From Winogradskyella undariae (lineage in GTDB: Bacteria; Bacteroidota; Bacteroidia; Flavobacteriales; Flavobacteriaceae): 64,000 nt of DNA. The position numbers and the translations under genes are program-made. Shown one piece after another: positions 46,185 to 55,703 of this stretch. The stretch is taken from contig NZ_JABTEL010000004.1 of assembly GCF_013285155.1 (NCBI RefSeq), positions 124,001 through 188,000 on the forward strand, read 5' to 3'. Within the stretch, counting starts at the first letter, position 1. The number at the start of each line of letters is the position of its first letter. Below the pieces are notes generated by a model that worked only from the letters and a program-made list of their open reading frames with translations, searched no databases and had not been told where the DNA came from.

Positions 46185-46390
46185 ACTGTTCGCTTAGATA
46201 ATTTATAAGATTTATAAATACCATAAGTTAACGCTAGTACAAATAGAACTATGATACCACCATCTATAGGCATACCCGGAGGCCCAGGTGCTTCTAACGT
46301 CTGAGGCTGAGGCAAATTATCCACTTGAGCTAAAGCAACAAAACCCGTTAAAAAAACCAAGATTAAGGCAAATATATTTTTCTTTTGCAT
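46181..46390 (-). CDS. Small exported protein with PIDGG-type C-terminal membrane anchor
   Basis: A 69-residue protein. A signal peptide (FALILVFLTGFVALAQ) is followed by a Pro-rich mature segment (LPQPQTLEAPGPPGMPIDGG), one hydrophobic helix (IIVLFVLALTYGIY) and a basic tail KSYKLSKRTV. The motif P-x-PIDGG followed by a helix and basic residues matches the short 'PID-CTERM'-type sorting signal of Bacteroidota. The mature part between the signals is only about 20 residues. The function is unknown. Confidence 0.65.
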   Translation of the reverse strand: MQKKNIFALILVFLTGFVALAQVDNLPQPQTLEAPGPPGMPIDGGIIVLFVLALTYGIYKSYKLSKRTV

Positions 46391-46592
46391 TCTATTTAAA
46401 TATGGCGTAAAAGTATAAAAAAAATCGAACTAACAAAATCAAATTAATCAAAAACATCTATAAAAAGCATATTTCACCGTTAAAACGTAAAAATATGGGT
46501 TATAATAGAGAAAACACCTAATTTTCAACCTATCATTTAACGCAAATATAATATTGAAGCTATTTAAAACAATATAACAAAACGCTCAAAAC

Positions 46593-46802
46593 CTAAAAAA
46601 CGCATCTAATTTCTATGCTTTTATAAAAATAAATACGCAAAACTGCATTTGTTGTAATTCCTAATGAATATCTAGAAAACTTCTGCGCATTACCAGCTAA
46701 ATTAATTCTATAATAGTTATTTATATTGGATAAATTCCAAGTATATACACCAATTCCGGAACGAAACCTTTTTATTAATTTACACCAAAATAAAATATAA
46801 AA
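46593..46802 (-). pseudogene. Open frame without start, possible gene remnant
   Basis: A 69-codon frame begins right after the EcsC stop codon in another frame, has no ATG, and reads in part RSGIGVYTWNLSNINNYYRI and LGITTNAVLRIYFYKSIEI. The alternating pattern resembles outer-membrane beta strands, so it may be the degenerate end of a porin-like gene. The rest of the 46391-46807 gap shows only AT-rich sequence. This may equally be a chance open frame. Confidence 0.2.
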
Positions 46803-46807
46803 CTATC

Positions 46808-47650
46808 CTATACTTTTAAATCTTGGTAAATAGATTTTATAACGTCTTCACCATATTTTCGTTCTAAGCGTCTCACCCTAAAATGAGCCGTTGCCATTCT
46901 CTGAAAATGATCTACAAAAACATAATTTAATCCACCTCCTCCAATTGCACCAACAACAGGAACAGCTTGTGCTAAAAACTTCTCACTAATTAAAAGACTT
47001 AATCTAGTGGCTATTTTAGATAAGAAATTACCAACCACATTAGAACCTAAAACACCAACACCTTTAACCAAATTATCTAAGCTCATTTTTATACTTGCTG
47101 TCGATACATTTTTTAAAGCCGAATTTAATGCCATACGTGTGGTATAATAACTAGTTTCCATTCCATCATCATCTTTAGCATCTCCTCCAAGAGCAAAAAC
47201 TTGCAAACATGCCATTTGCCCTTCAAGCGTGTAAATATCTTCACCCTCACTACGCGCTATATCCATAATAGTTCGCATTAAAAATTTTGTAGTCAGCGTC
47301 ACTTCCGATGCAAAAATAGCTGTACCTAAACCTGTAGAAGATCCAAAGAAGCCACTTAGTGCCCCTGTACTTGTTACAATACTTTTGTACGTATTTATTG
47401 AAGGCTTCTTAAACGTTTGATTCTTTTTTATCGTTAATAAATTAGCCTTAACAACTTTCAGTAATACCTTTTCTGTAATTTTCTGCACCTTAACTAATGC
47501 CTTTTCTGGCACATAGTTAATTCCAGTTTCAACCGTATTACCAATTTTATTAACGTTGCGTATAGCCCAACCTAAATTCTGCATGCTAGACTTTGCTTGC
47601 AATAAGATTTCTTTATCTTCTGTTGTAATGGAGTTTGTTGTGAGGCTCAA
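46808..47650 (-). CDS. EcsC-family protein
   Basis: A 280-residue protein of the EcsC family. The characteristic glycine-rich amphipathic segments are present: GALSGFFGSSTGLGTAIFAS, EVTLTTKFLMRTIMDIA, and QAVPVVGAIGGGGLNYVFVDHF. The family is named after the third gene of the Bacillus ecs locus; its function is unclear, though membrane association is expected. It stands alone, in the same direction as the LacI gene upstream but 66 bases away from it. Confidence 0.85.
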   Translation of the reverse strand: MSLTTNSITTEDKEILLQAKSSMQNLGWAIRNVNKIGNTVETGINYVPEKALVKVQKITEKVLLKVVKANLLTIKKNQTFKKPSINTYKSIVTSTGALSGFFGSSTGLGTAIFASEVTLTTKFLMRTIMDIARSEGEDIYTLEGQMACLQVFALGGDAKDDDGMETSYYTTRMALNSALKNVSTASIKMSLDNLVKGVGVLGSNVVGNFLSKIATRLSLLISEKFLAQAVPVVGAIGGGGLNYVFVDHFQRMATAHFRVRRLERKYGEDVIKSIYQDLKV

Positions 47651-47716
47651 AAGTTATTATTTATAAGATTTGTCGATAAATCTGAATAATTGTTACAAAA
47701 TCTAAACACACTAAAA

Positions 47717-48805
47717 TCAAAAGACCTCAACGGCATTATTATTTTCAGATACAAATTCATCCCTTCCATTATATTTTACATTTTCTTTCATAAGAATATC
47801 TATAGGTAGGTAAGTTTTATACTCAGGAGTTTTATTCTGTATTAAAAAATCTGCCAAAAGCCTGACAGATTTATAGCCTTGATCAAATGGCTTTTGAGAT
47901 ATTAAGAAAGCAACCGAATCGTTAATTAAGCATTCTGTATTTTGTGGTGTATTATCAAAACCTATGAGTTGTAAGTTTTTTAAATGATGTTCCTCCAAAC
48001 AATTAACCACCATATAAATTCTACTAGACGGCACAAAAACCCCTTTAATTTCAGGGTGATTTTTTAAGAAAGAATTGATTACTTCTTGATTTTCAAGAGT
48101 ATCATTTAAATTTTCAAGTTTTAAGCCTCTAGGGTTAGATTTAATTTCATTTTTAAAAAAATAATCTTTAAAACCCTCAATCCTATCTGATATAGAATTG
48201 TTTTTAGTGATATTCTGAAGCGTTTGAATAATTAAAAATTCAGAAGATTCTGGATTATTTAAATGCATCAATTTTCCTGCTACATAACCTGCAGTATAAG
48301 AATCTTGCCCAACATAAGCAATGTTATTAAATCCTTTGATATCAATATTTAGAAATAAATAAGGAATATTTAAAACCTCTAGTTCTTTAATAATTTGTTT
48401 GGTTTCATCAGAAAAATTAGGAACCATAATAACTTCCGTTGGTTTTGTTTCTAATAAATCTTCAAAAGCATTTAAATATGAAACCGGATCAGATTGATTA
48501 AATCTAAAGACACTAACGTAAACTCCGAAATTTTTAACATCCTCAGCTGCTTTTAACACTCCTAAATATGGTGATTTCCAAAATAAATCAGAATCATTAT
48601 ACTCAGGAATTAATACGGAAATTTGATGCTTTTTTTTCATTGCTAGTGCACTTGCAACGGGGTTGACTTTAAAACTATGACGTTCAAGAATTTTTCGAAC
48701 TTTAGCTTCTGTCTTTTTAGAAACTCCACTTCTACTATGTATAACGCGATCTACAGTTCCTTCCGAAACATTCGCCTCTTTCGCTATATCCTTTATTGTT
48801 ATCAT
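47717..48805 (-). CDS. LacI-family repressor of hexuronate genes
   Basis: A 362-residue regulator. An N-terminal LacI helix-turn-helix with hinge (TIKDIAKEANVSEGTVDRVI, 3-22, then HSRSGVSKKTEAKVRKIL) precedes a periplasmic-binding-protein-like sensor domain (about 60-345). It is divergent from the SDR-uxuA-uxaC operon and most likely represses it until a uronate-derived ligand binds (inference from context). Its own -33 element lies inside operator 1 (48899-48926), so autoregulation is likely. Confidence 0.9.
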   Translation of the reverse strand: MITIKDIAKEANVSEGTVDRVIHSRSGVSKKTEAKVRKILERHSFKVNPVASALAMKKKHQISVLIPEYNDSDLFWKSPYLGVLKAAEDVKNFGVYVSVFRFNQSDPVSYLNAFEDLLETKPTEVIMVPNFSDETKQIIKELEVLNIPYLFLNIDIKGFNNIAYVGQDSYTAGYVAGKLMHLNNPESSEFLIIQTLQNITKNNSISDRIEGFKDYFFKNEIKSNPRGLKLENLNDTLENQEVINSFLKNHPEIKGVFVPSSRIYMVVNCLEEHHLKNLQLIGFDNTPQNTECLINDSVAFLISQKPFDQGYKSVRLLADFLIQNKTPEYKTYLPIDILMKENVKYNGRDEFVSENNNAVEVF

Positions 48806-48889
48806 ATTAAAAATTAATAAACCTCATCGTCGCTAAATAAAAACTAAGAAATGTATAACGACACCTAGCTCAATCCTAGACAATTTTGT

Positions 48890-48921
48890 CAAAAATATAC
48901 AATTTTGTGTGCGTACACAAA
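48890..48921 (-). promoter_or_regulatory. Promoter of LacI-type regulator gene
   Basis: On the minus strand TTTG (48921-48918), a 20-base spacer and TATTTTTG (48897-48890) match the Bacteroidota consensus. The TTTG lies within operator 1. Confidence 0.6.
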
Positions 48922-48926
48922 ATTGT
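48899..48926. promoter_or_regulatory. Operator 1 for the LacI-type repressor
   Basis: A 28-bp palindrome, half sites ACAATTTTGTGTGC and GTACACAAAATTGT, with one mismatched pair. The core GTGTGC|GTACAC has the central CG expected of LacI-family sites. It overlaps the regulator's -33 element. Confidence 0.75.
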
Positions 48927-48931
48927 ATCAT

Positions 48932-48939
48932 TATATTTG
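48932..48939 (+). promoter_or_regulatory. -7 box of the uronate operon
   Basis: TATATTTG fits TAnnTTTG, 39 bases before the first ATG. Its last four bases are shared with operator 2, so bound repressor would block it. Confidence 0.55.
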
Positions 48940-48954
48940 TGTACGTACACGAAA
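48936..48954. promoter_or_regulatory. Operator 2 for the LacI-type repressor
   Basis: The core GTGTAC|GTACAC is a perfect palindrome within TTTGTGTACGTACACGAAA. Its centre is 32 bp from that of operator 1, close to three helical turns, so two repressor dimers can sit on one DNA face. Confidence 0.75.
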
Positions 48955-48977
48955 ATACAAATCAAAAAGAAACCTAA

Positions 48978-49805
48978 ATGAATAAAGTAATCGTATTAAC
49001 AGGAGCAGGCGGTGTGTTATGTAGCACTTTAGCTATAGCACTTGCAAAACAAGGAAATAAAATTGCTGTTTTAGATTTAAGAAAAGAGGCTGCGGACAAA
49101 GTAGCAGATGAAATTAATTCTAACGGCGGAACAGCTATTGGAGTTACTGCAAATGTTTTGGAGAAAGACACTTTAATAGCAGCCAAGAAAACTGTAAATG
49201 ATGCTTTTGGAAAAGTTGATATCTTATTAAATGGAGCAGGTGGAAATCACCCTTTAGGAACAACTTCTAATCCCTTTTTAGAATTAGAAGATTTAGCAAA
49301 TAAAACAGAAGGTTTTAAAACTTTCTTCGATTTAGATCCAAAAGGAATAGAGTTTACATTCAACCTTAATTTCTTAGGAACTTTAATTCCTACACAAGTA
49401 TTTGCAACAGATATGGTAGGTAGAGAAGGTTGTTCTGTATTGAATATTTCTTCTATGAATGCGTTTACACCCTTAACAAAAATACCTGCTTATAGTGGTG
49501 CAAAAGCTGCAGTCTCTAACTTTACACAATGGCTAGCTGTTCACTTTTCTAAAGTAGGAATCCGTGTTAATGCATTAGCTCCTGGCTTTTTCTTAACCGA
49601 CCAAAACAGAACATTACTAACAAATACAGACGGAAGTTTAACACAAAGAGGGCAACAAATTATTGACCAAACACCAATGGGTCGTTATGGAGAACCTGAA
49701 GATTTAATAGGTACAACATTATGGTTATGTGGTGAAGGTGCAAAGTTTGTAACAGGAGTTGTAGTGCCAATTGACGGTGGATTTTCAGCCTATAGTGGCG
49801 TTTAA
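48978..49805 (+). CDS. SDR-family oxidoreductase, likely fructuronate reductase
   Basis: A 275-residue short-chain dehydrogenase: NAD(P)-binding [12 protein letters not shown] (near 8-19), NGAGG, catalytic Ser in NISSMN and Tyr172-x3-Lys176 in YSGAK. Because it leads an operon with uxuA and uxaC it most likely reduces D-fructuronate to D-mannonate, replacing classical UxuB, which belongs to a different family (inference from context). The C-terminal motif [17 protein letters not shown] is typical of SDRs. It is 11 bases before uxuA. Confidence 0.85.
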   Translation: MNKVIVLTGAGGVLCSTLAIALAKQGNKIAVLDLRKEAADKVADEINSNGGTAIGVTANVLEKDTLIAAKKTVNDAFGKVDILLNGAGGNHPLGTTSNPFLELEDLANKTEGFKTFFDLDPKGIEFTFNLNFLGTLIPTQVFATDMVGREGCSVLNISSMNAFTPLTKIPAYSGAKAAVSNFTQWLAVHFSKVGIRVNALAPGFFLTDQNRTLLTNTDGSLTQRGQQIIDQTPMGRYGEPEDLIGTTLWLCGEGAKFVTGVVVPIDGGFSAYSGV

Positions 49806-49816
49806 AAAATAAAAAA

Positions 49817-51004
49817 ATGATACAAAATTTAGAACAAACATGGCGTTGGTACGGACCAAATGACCCTGTTTCTTTATCTGACATAAAACAAGCAGGAGCA
49901 ACAGGAATTGTTTCTGCATTACATCATATTCCAAATGGAGAAGTTTGGACGGTTGAAGAAATCAACAAAAGAAAAGAAGTTATAGAAAATATTGGACTTA
50001 CATGGTCTGTTGTAGAATCCGTACCTATCCACGAAAACATTAAAACAAAGTCTGGGGATTATCAGTTATATATTGACAATTACAGACAAACCTTATTAAA
50101 TTTAGGCGAATGTGGCATTGATACCGTTTGTTATAATTTTATGCCTGTTTTAGATTGGACACGTACCAATTTAGATTATGAAGTTTCTGATGGATCAACC
50201 GCATTACGTTTTGAAGCAGCAGCTTTTGCAGCTTTTGAATTGTATTTATTAAAAAGACCAGGGGCAGAACACCACTATTCTGATGTTCAAAAAGAAAAAG
50301 CAGCAACGTTTTTAAAAAATTCAACAGCTGAAGAACAAAAGACTTTAGTTAGAAATATTATAGCGGGTTTACCTGGTGCTGAAGAAGGTTATACTTTAGA
50401 AGAATTTAATGCCATTTTAGCCACTTATAAAAATGTTGGTCCGGAGGAATTAAAAGCAAATTTATTTTCATTTTTATCCGAAATTATTCCCGCAGCAGAA
50501 CAAGCTGGAGTCTTAATGTGTATTCACCCAGATGATCCACCTTTTCCAATTTTAGGTTTACCAAGAGTGGTTTCAACAGAACAAGATATTGTTGATTTAT
50601 ACAAAGCGGTTCCTTCTCACAATAACGGACTAACATTCTGTACAGGTTCTTTCGGTGTAAGAGCTGATAATGATTTAGCAGGAATGGTAGAACGTCTTGG
50701 TGATCGTATTCATTTTATTCATTTACGGGCTACAAAAAGAGATGCTGAAGGTAATTTTCATGAAGCAGATCATTTAAATGGCGATGTAGATATGTATGCC
50801 GTGATGAAAGCTTTAATTAAAGAGCAACAAAAACGTATTGAAGCCGGACGAACAGATCTTAGAATGCCATTTAGACCCGATCATGGACACAAAATGTTAG
50901 ATGATTTAAAAAAGAAAACAAACCCTGGTTATTCTGGTATTGGACGCTTACGTGGCTTGGCAGAATTACGTGGTTTAGAATTAGGTATTAGACGTTCATT
51001 ATAA
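49817..51004 (+). CDS. uxuA: Mannonate dehydratase
   Basis: A 395-residue TIM-barrel enzyme that dehydrates D-mannonate to 2-keto-3-deoxygluconate. Motifs present are [13 protein letters not shown] at the start, [36 protein letters not shown], the metal-site [28 protein letters not shown] and FRPDHGH. Length is normal. It is the middle gene of the uronate operon. Confidence 0.95.
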   Translation: MIQNLEQTWRWYGPNDPVSLSDIKQAGATGIVSALHHIPNGEVWTVEEINKRKEVIENIGLTWSVVESVPIHENIKTKSGDYQLYIDNYRQTLLNLGECGIDTVCYNFMPVLDWTRTNLDYEVSDGSTALRFEAAAFAAFELYLLKRPGAEHHYSDVQKEKAATFLKNSTAEEQKTLVRNIIAGLPGAEEGYTLEEFNAILATYKNVGPEELKANLFSFLSEIIPAAEQAGVLMCIHPDDPPFPILGLPRVVSTEQDIVDLYKAVPSHNNGLTFCTGSFGVRADNDLAGMVERLGDRIHFIHLRATKRDAEGNFHEADHLNGDVDMYAVMKALIKEQQKRIEAGRTDLRMPFRPDHGHKMLDDLKKKTNPGYSGIGRLRGLAELRGLELGIRRSL

Positions 51005-51022
51005 CATAGATTTTTTTTCAAA

Positions 51023-52432
51023 ATGACTAGTAAATCACCTTTTATAAAGGCTAATTTTTTACTGCAATCTGAAGTCGCAGAAACACTATATCATCAGTAC
51101 GCTAAAGATTTACCGATTATAGATTATCACAATCATTTGTCACCACAAATCATTGCAGAAGATCTACCTATAAAAAATATTACAGAAGCTTGGTTAAATG
51201 GTGATCATTACAAATGGCGTGGTATGCGTGCTAATGGCATTGAGGAAACTTTTATTACAGGAAATAAAACAACGCAAAAAGAAAAATTTTTAAAATGGGC
51301 AGAAACGGTTCCTTATACATTAAGGAACCCGCTGTTTCATTGGACGCATTTAGAACTCAAACGCTATTTTAATATTGATGATCTTTTGCAACCGGCAACA
51401 GCAGAAGTAATTTATAATAAAGCAAACACTGTTTTAGAAAGCAAAACGCCTGCGCAATTATTAGAGCAAATGAACGTTGAAGTCATTTGCACTACTGATG
51501 ACCCATCAGATAATTTGGAACATCATAAAATAATTGCAAAAAAAGGATTCTTCACTAAAGTTCTACCCACATTTAGATCCGATAACTTAATTTTAATTGA
51601 AGCAAGTAATTATGTCAATTATATTAAAAAACTAGCTTCTGAAGTTGAATTTTCAATTTCAAACTTATCAGAATTATTAAAGGCTATTCAACATAGAGTT
51701 GACTTTTTTAACACGTTAGGTTGCCGACTTTCAGATTATGGATTAGAGCAAATTTATGCTTTTGATTTTACAAAAACCGAAGCCGATGCTATCTTTCAAA
51801 AACGTCTATCAAATACCGCTATTTCAAAAGACAAAGCCAATGTATTTGCCTCTTGTATCTTATTTGAATTGTGCAAAATGTATCACACAAAAGGTTGGGT
51901 ACAACAGTTTCATTTAGGTACATTAAGAAACAATAACACCACATTATTAGACCAAATAGGTTTAGACGCTGGCGGAGATTCTATTAGCGATGTTAGTCAA
52001 GCAAAAGCCATGTCTAAATTGTTTGATCAATTAGATACTGAAAATTCATTATCAAAAACCATCACTTATAATTTAAATCCTTCTCAAAACGAAGTTTTTG
52101 CCACCATGATGGGGAATTATAGCGAAGCAGGTATTCCTGGAAAAATGCAATGGGGTTCTGGCTGGTGGTATTTAGACCAAAAAGATGGTATAGAAAAACA
52201 GTTAAACACACTTTCTAATATGGGCTTATTAAGTCGGTTTATTGGTATGGTAACAGACAGTCGTAGTTTTTTATCCTTCCCGAGACATGAGTATTTTAGA
52301 CGAATTCTATGTAATTTAATTGCAGAAGATGTCAATAACGGGCTTGTACCAAATGATATTGAATTTCTTGGAAAAATGATTCAAGATATTTGCTATCATA
52401 ATGCGGTTAATTATTTCGATTTTGAAAATTAG
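51023..52432 (+). CDS. uxaC: Glucuronate isomerase
   Basis: A 469-residue amidohydrolase-superfamily enzyme that isomerises D-glucuronate to D-fructuronate and D-galacturonate to D-tagaturonate. Motifs present are IIDYHNHLSPQ (metal His-x-His), WLNGDHYKWRGMRANG, the central CTTDDPSDNLEHH, and the C-terminal TDSRSFLSFPRHEYFRRIL. It starts 19 bases after uxuA. No kdgK, kdgA or uronate transporter gene follows in this window. Confidence 0.95.
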   Translation: MTSKSPFIKANFLLQSEVAETLYHQYAKDLPIIDYHNHLSPQIIAEDLPIKNITEAWLNGDHYKWRGMRANGIEETFITGNKTTQKEKFLKWAETVPYTLRNPLFHWTHLELKRYFNIDDLLQPATAEVIYNKANTVLESKTPAQLLEQMNVEVICTTDDPSDNLEHHKIIAKKGFFTKVLPTFRSDNLILIEASNYVNYIKKLASEVEFSISNLSELLKAIQHRVDFFNTLGCRLSDYGLEQIYAFDFTKTEADAIFQKRLSNTAISKDKANVFASCILFELCKMYHTKGWVQQFHLGTLRNNNTTLLDQIGLDAGGDSISDVSQAKAMSKLFDQLDTENSLSKTITYNLNPSQNEVFATMMGNYSEAGIPGKMQWGSGWWYLDQKDGIEKQLNTLSNMGLLSRFIGMVTDSRSFLSFPRHEYFRRILCNLIAEDVNNGLVPNDIEFLGKMIQDICYHNAVNYFDFEN

Positions 52433-52500
52433 ATATTAAAACATTTCCTGATAGCCAACTCGCTTCTGAAAGAGAAGTACTTGAGTTATTACAAAAGTAA
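52432..52500 (+). pseudogene. Short open remnant after uxaC
   Basis: Directly after the uxaC stop codon another frame reads DIKTFPDSQLASEREVLELL before a stop, and about 40 bases on another open stretch reads PEYHVFGIPYVFKT. Both look protein-like but lack starts. They may be decayed pieces of a former fourth gene of the uronate operon. Nothing else is visible up to the terminator at 52693. Confidence 0.25.
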
Positions 52501-52692
52501 GCGCCGCAATCCTATCTAATTTATACCAGAATATCATGTATTTGGCATTCCTTATGTATTTAAAACAAACAACAATTTAATGTTTTAGAAAGAAGCCTTG
52601 GTGTTTAAATTATAATGCTTTCAGATTTTTATAACCACTTTTCCCATAAAAACGACGTTACATCATTGAACCATATATAAGAATCCTAAGTC

Positions 52693-52735
52693 ACAAAAAA
52701 AATCCGCGTTTCACCTAATGGAGAAACGCGGATTA
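52693..52735 (-). terminator. Terminator after spondin-domain gene
   Basis: Arms AATCCGCGTTTC and GAAACGCGGATT pair perfectly, with a run of eight T on the minus strand, 19 bases past the stop codon. On the plus strand the hairpin lacks a good T-run for uxaC. Confidence 0.8.
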
Positions 52736-52754
52736 TATAAAATAATTTATATTC

Positions 52755-54119
52755 TTAATTTGCAGTAATTGTAATTTTTAAAACTGCATTCACACTTGGG
52801 TAATCAAAGCCATCATTAACATTAGATAATAATTGAACCTGTCCTGTTTCATCCATTCCAGTATCTGCTGCTAATTGATTCGTCACTGTATTTGGACCAA
52901 TAGCAGGCTGTTCGTTAACCTCTGTTCCAGCATCCCATAAGTAAACCTCATTTGTAACATCACCACTTAAAGGCGTTCCGTCTGCACTAAATAATTCAAT
53001 TCCTGTATCTTGAGTTGCAAACAACACATCGTTTGTAGCCGCTAACATACTTGCAAATGATAAGCTATTTCCAGCTTCAGCTGTAAAGCTAAACGTGTAA
53101 GTGTTTCCTGGTAATAAAGGCCCAGGACCACTACCTCCATCTACAGTATTAAAAACAGCACCTGAAATTTGGCCTTCTAATCCACTTAGGTTATCTGCTA
53201 AAACAGCCGTATTTCCATCTTCAGCAATATGCTCTAATCCTAAATCGTAATCTGTAACTCCTGATGTGAATAATGGCATCGTATTTCCTTCGTGAACTAC
53301 AAAGATTCCTGGAGATGACGGGTAAGTAACACCAGTGTTATCAGCAGTGTATTCACCAAGAGGTGTAGCATTTCCATCTTCAGAAATACCTTCTACACCT
53401 TGACCATAATCAGCTTCACCTTCTGTAAATAAAGGATTTGTATCACCATGAATCACATAAACACCAGGAGATAAAGGAGCAGCAGACATTCCTGCGCTTG
53501 TATTTAAACTTGCTGTTGCTAAGTCTTCTATAGAAACTGTAAACATTGTACCCTCTACATGCGTAATGCTTACTGAAATTATTTCGCTTACCTCTGGAAA
53601 ATCAAACATAAAACCATTGGTTACGTCTGCAATTTTTAATACGTTACCGTTTTCTACTTCTCCGGTATCTGGACCAGATTGCATGCCTACCGTATTAGGA
53701 CCTACTGCTGGTTCTTCGTTAACTTCTGTTCCGGCATCCCATAAATAAACTTGATCTGTAACATCTCCAGAAATAGGATCTCCATTATCATCGTACAATG
53801 CAATTCCATTACCGTCAGGAGCAAAAAATAAATCGTTGGTTGCAGCTAACATAGTTGCAAAAGATAATTTTTGACTTCTCCCAGCATTAACAGTAAACTC
53901 ATAACGTTTTCCTGGAGTTGCTGGTCCAGGAGCAGCATCACCAACAGGAGTATTAAATATTCCAGAATCTATAAAACTATAGGCGCTACCAATATTTTCA
54001 ATACTGACTGTAAAATTAGTAGTTTCGCTTGGATCTACTGTAGTGTTGTCGTCGTCATTATCGCAACTTGCAAAAAGTGTAATAACGGATAAAAGTGTAA
54101 TAAATTTAAAATTCTTCAT
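52755..54119 (-). CDS. Spondin-domain lipoprotein, internally duplicated
   Basis: A 454-residue lipoprotein (lipobox LFASC, Cys19, then acidic DNDDDN). Two spondin_N-type units, about 33-210 and 320-454, share LSFA(T/S)MLAATND, YLWDAGTEVNE(E/Q)PA(V/I)GPNTV and D(T/A)TG. Between them are two copies of a shorter repeat (SPGVYVIHGDTNPLFTEGE and SPGIFVVHEGNTMPLFTSG). It is probably displayed on the cell surface; ligands are unknown. It lies beside, and in the same direction as, the two-component system upstream. Confidence 0.82.
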   Translation of the reverse strand: MKNFKFITLLSVITLFASCDNDDDNTTVDPSETTNFTVSIENIGSAYSFIDSGIFNTPVGDAAPGPATPGKRYEFTVNAGRSQKLSFATMLAATNDLFFAPDGNGIALYDDNGDPISGDVTDQVYLWDAGTEVNEEPAVGPNTVGMQSGPDTGEVENGNVLKIADVTNGFMFDFPEVSEIISVSITHVEGTMFTVSIEDLATASLNTSAGMSAAPLSPGVYVIHGDTNPLFTEGEADYGQGVEGISEDGNATPLGEYTADNTGVTYPSSPGIFVVHEGNTMPLFTSGVTDYDLGLEHIAEDGNTAVLADNLSGLEGQISGAVFNTVDGGSGPGPLLPGNTYTFSFTAEAGNSLSFASMLAATNDVLFATQDTGIELFSADGTPLSGDVTNEVYLWDAGTEVNEQPAIGPNTVTNQLAADTGMDETGQVQLLSNVNDGFDYPSVNAVLKITITAN

Positions 54120-54218
54120 TTGTAAATATGTTAATGATTATATATCCACAAATATCTTCCAAGAGTATCACCAAATTATAACAACGATATAACCATAGTA
54201 TAAATTATTATATAAAAT

Positions 54219-55697
54219 TTATAACGATGCCGTTCTTTTAAGCACTGGCAGATTGAAATAAAACTGGGTTCCTTGGTTTAGAATGCTCTCTACTTTTATA
54301 GTTGAATTGTGAAGGTCCATTATCTTTTTAACAATAGCCAACCCTAGTCCACTACCTTTGGTGGCATCAGAATAAAACTTGCCTTTTCGGTAGCGTTCAA
54401 ATATATAAGGTAACTCTTGAGACTCTATACCTCTTCCCGTATCGGACACCTTTACCATCACCTGATCATTTGCTGTGTAAAGCTCTAAGGTAACGACATC
54501 ACCTTGCTCGCAATGTTTAATGGCATTGTCTATGATGTTCTGTAATGCTCTATCAATTAAAGCAATATCCGCGTATACAAAAGGAAGATCTTTAGAATAC
54601 ACCGTATTTATGCTTACCCCTTTATTTTTAGCAATAATGCGGTATTTATCGGCGATATCTTGAATAATTTCTGCCATTTGTAAGGCTTCTGGCTGCACGG
54701 CTTTTTGATTGGCTTCCAAAACACTTAATTCAAACAAATCGTTAACCAATTTCTTAAGACGTTCCGAGTTTTTAAGCACTATTTCCATGTAACGATTCTT
54801 TTCCTTTTCATCTAAAGCATCACCTTTAATCATAATAGTTTCTATAAAACCCTGAATAGAAGCAATAGGTGTTCTTAAGTCGTGTGAAATATTTGCGATA
54901 AGTTCTTTTCGTAAGTTGTCGACACTTTGTAAATCTTGAATATTACTTTGAATGGTATCAGCCATGTCGTTATAGGTATTAGCCAACAACCCCATTTCGC
55001 CATGCTGTACACCTGCTACACGGGCATCGTGATTACCATTTTTAAAAGACGTAAACGCCGCAATAATTTTATTGAAATTTCTTGTGATAATATAAATGGA
55101 AAGCAACGCCACCAATAATGCTGCAAATAGCGCATATAAGATATTACGCATGCTTAGTTTACGAATATAACTGGCCTCATGTTTTTTAATCAGCGAATCA
55201 TAATCGTTACCACCTACTATAGTATAGATGTAGCCTACTTTTTCGTTATTATAAAGGTAGGGTGCTGCAGAAAATATTTTTTTAGTGCCCGGTAATTTTG
55301 GGTCATCTCCTTTAATAAATACTTCACCATCTTGGGCGATAAATTCTGTTATAGGTTTTAAATCGATGCGCTTTGCTTTCACCTCTTTGTTCATAGCTAC
55401 ATGTTTAAGGATATTTCCTTCTAAGTCTAACAAGTAAACTTCCGTCGCCGGGTTTGTAGCCATAACATGATGCATTAGACTACTCATTTTAGAACCGACT
55501 ACCGAATCACCATCGTAAAGTCCTTGAATTTCTTCAACAATATATCCTGCTACATTTCTATTTAAGCCTTGTGTAATTTCGTCGTGATAATCTTCTGAAA
55601 GTTGGGTGGATGTTCTGGTAATTAAAAAGGCAAGTACTACAAATAATAGGGTGAGTACACCTGCAATTTTGTAAAATAAAGTGTTTTTTGTTTTCAT
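54219..55697 (-). CDS. Sensor histidine kinase with HAMP domain
   Basis: A 492-residue membrane kinase: TM1 (GVLTLLFVVLAFLITR, about 13-28), a periplasmic sensor (about 30-175) of PAS/CACHE type, TM2 (ILYALFAALLVALLSIYII), HAMP (about 205-255), HisKA with His about 271 in ISHDLRTP, and HATPase_c (NIIDNAIKH, DTGRGI, GSGLGLAIVKK). It is co-transcribed with its response regulator (seven-base gap). The signal is unknown. Confidence 0.93.
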   Translation of the reverse strand: MKTKNTLFYKIAGVLTLLFVVLAFLITRTSTQLSEDYHDEITQGLNRNVAGYIVEEIQGLYDGDSVVGSKMSSLMHHVMATNPATEVYLLDLEGNILKHVAMNKEVKAKRIDLKPITEFIAQDGEVFIKGDDPKLPGTKKIFSAAPYLYNNEKVGYIYTIVGGNDYDSLIKKHEASYIRKLSMRNILYALFAALLVALLSIYIITRNFNKIIAAFTSFKNGNHDARVAGVQHGEMGLLANTYNDMADTIQSNIQDLQSVDNLRKELIANISHDLRTPIASIQGFIETIMIKGDALDEKEKNRYMEIVLKNSERLKKLVNDLFELSVLEANQKAVQPEALQMAEIIQDIADKYRIIAKNKGVSINTVYSKDLPFVYADIALIDRALQNIIDNAIKHCEQGDVVTLELYTANDQVMVKVSDTGRGIESQELPYIFERYRKGKFYSDATKGSGLGLAIVKKIMDLHNSTIKVESILNQGTQFYFNLPVLKRTASL

Positions 55698-55703
55698 AAT
55701 GTC

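Noticed and set aside
49660..49884. Minus-strand frame across the SDR-uxuA junction
   Set aside because: Fully inside two clear plus-strand genes; no supporting features.
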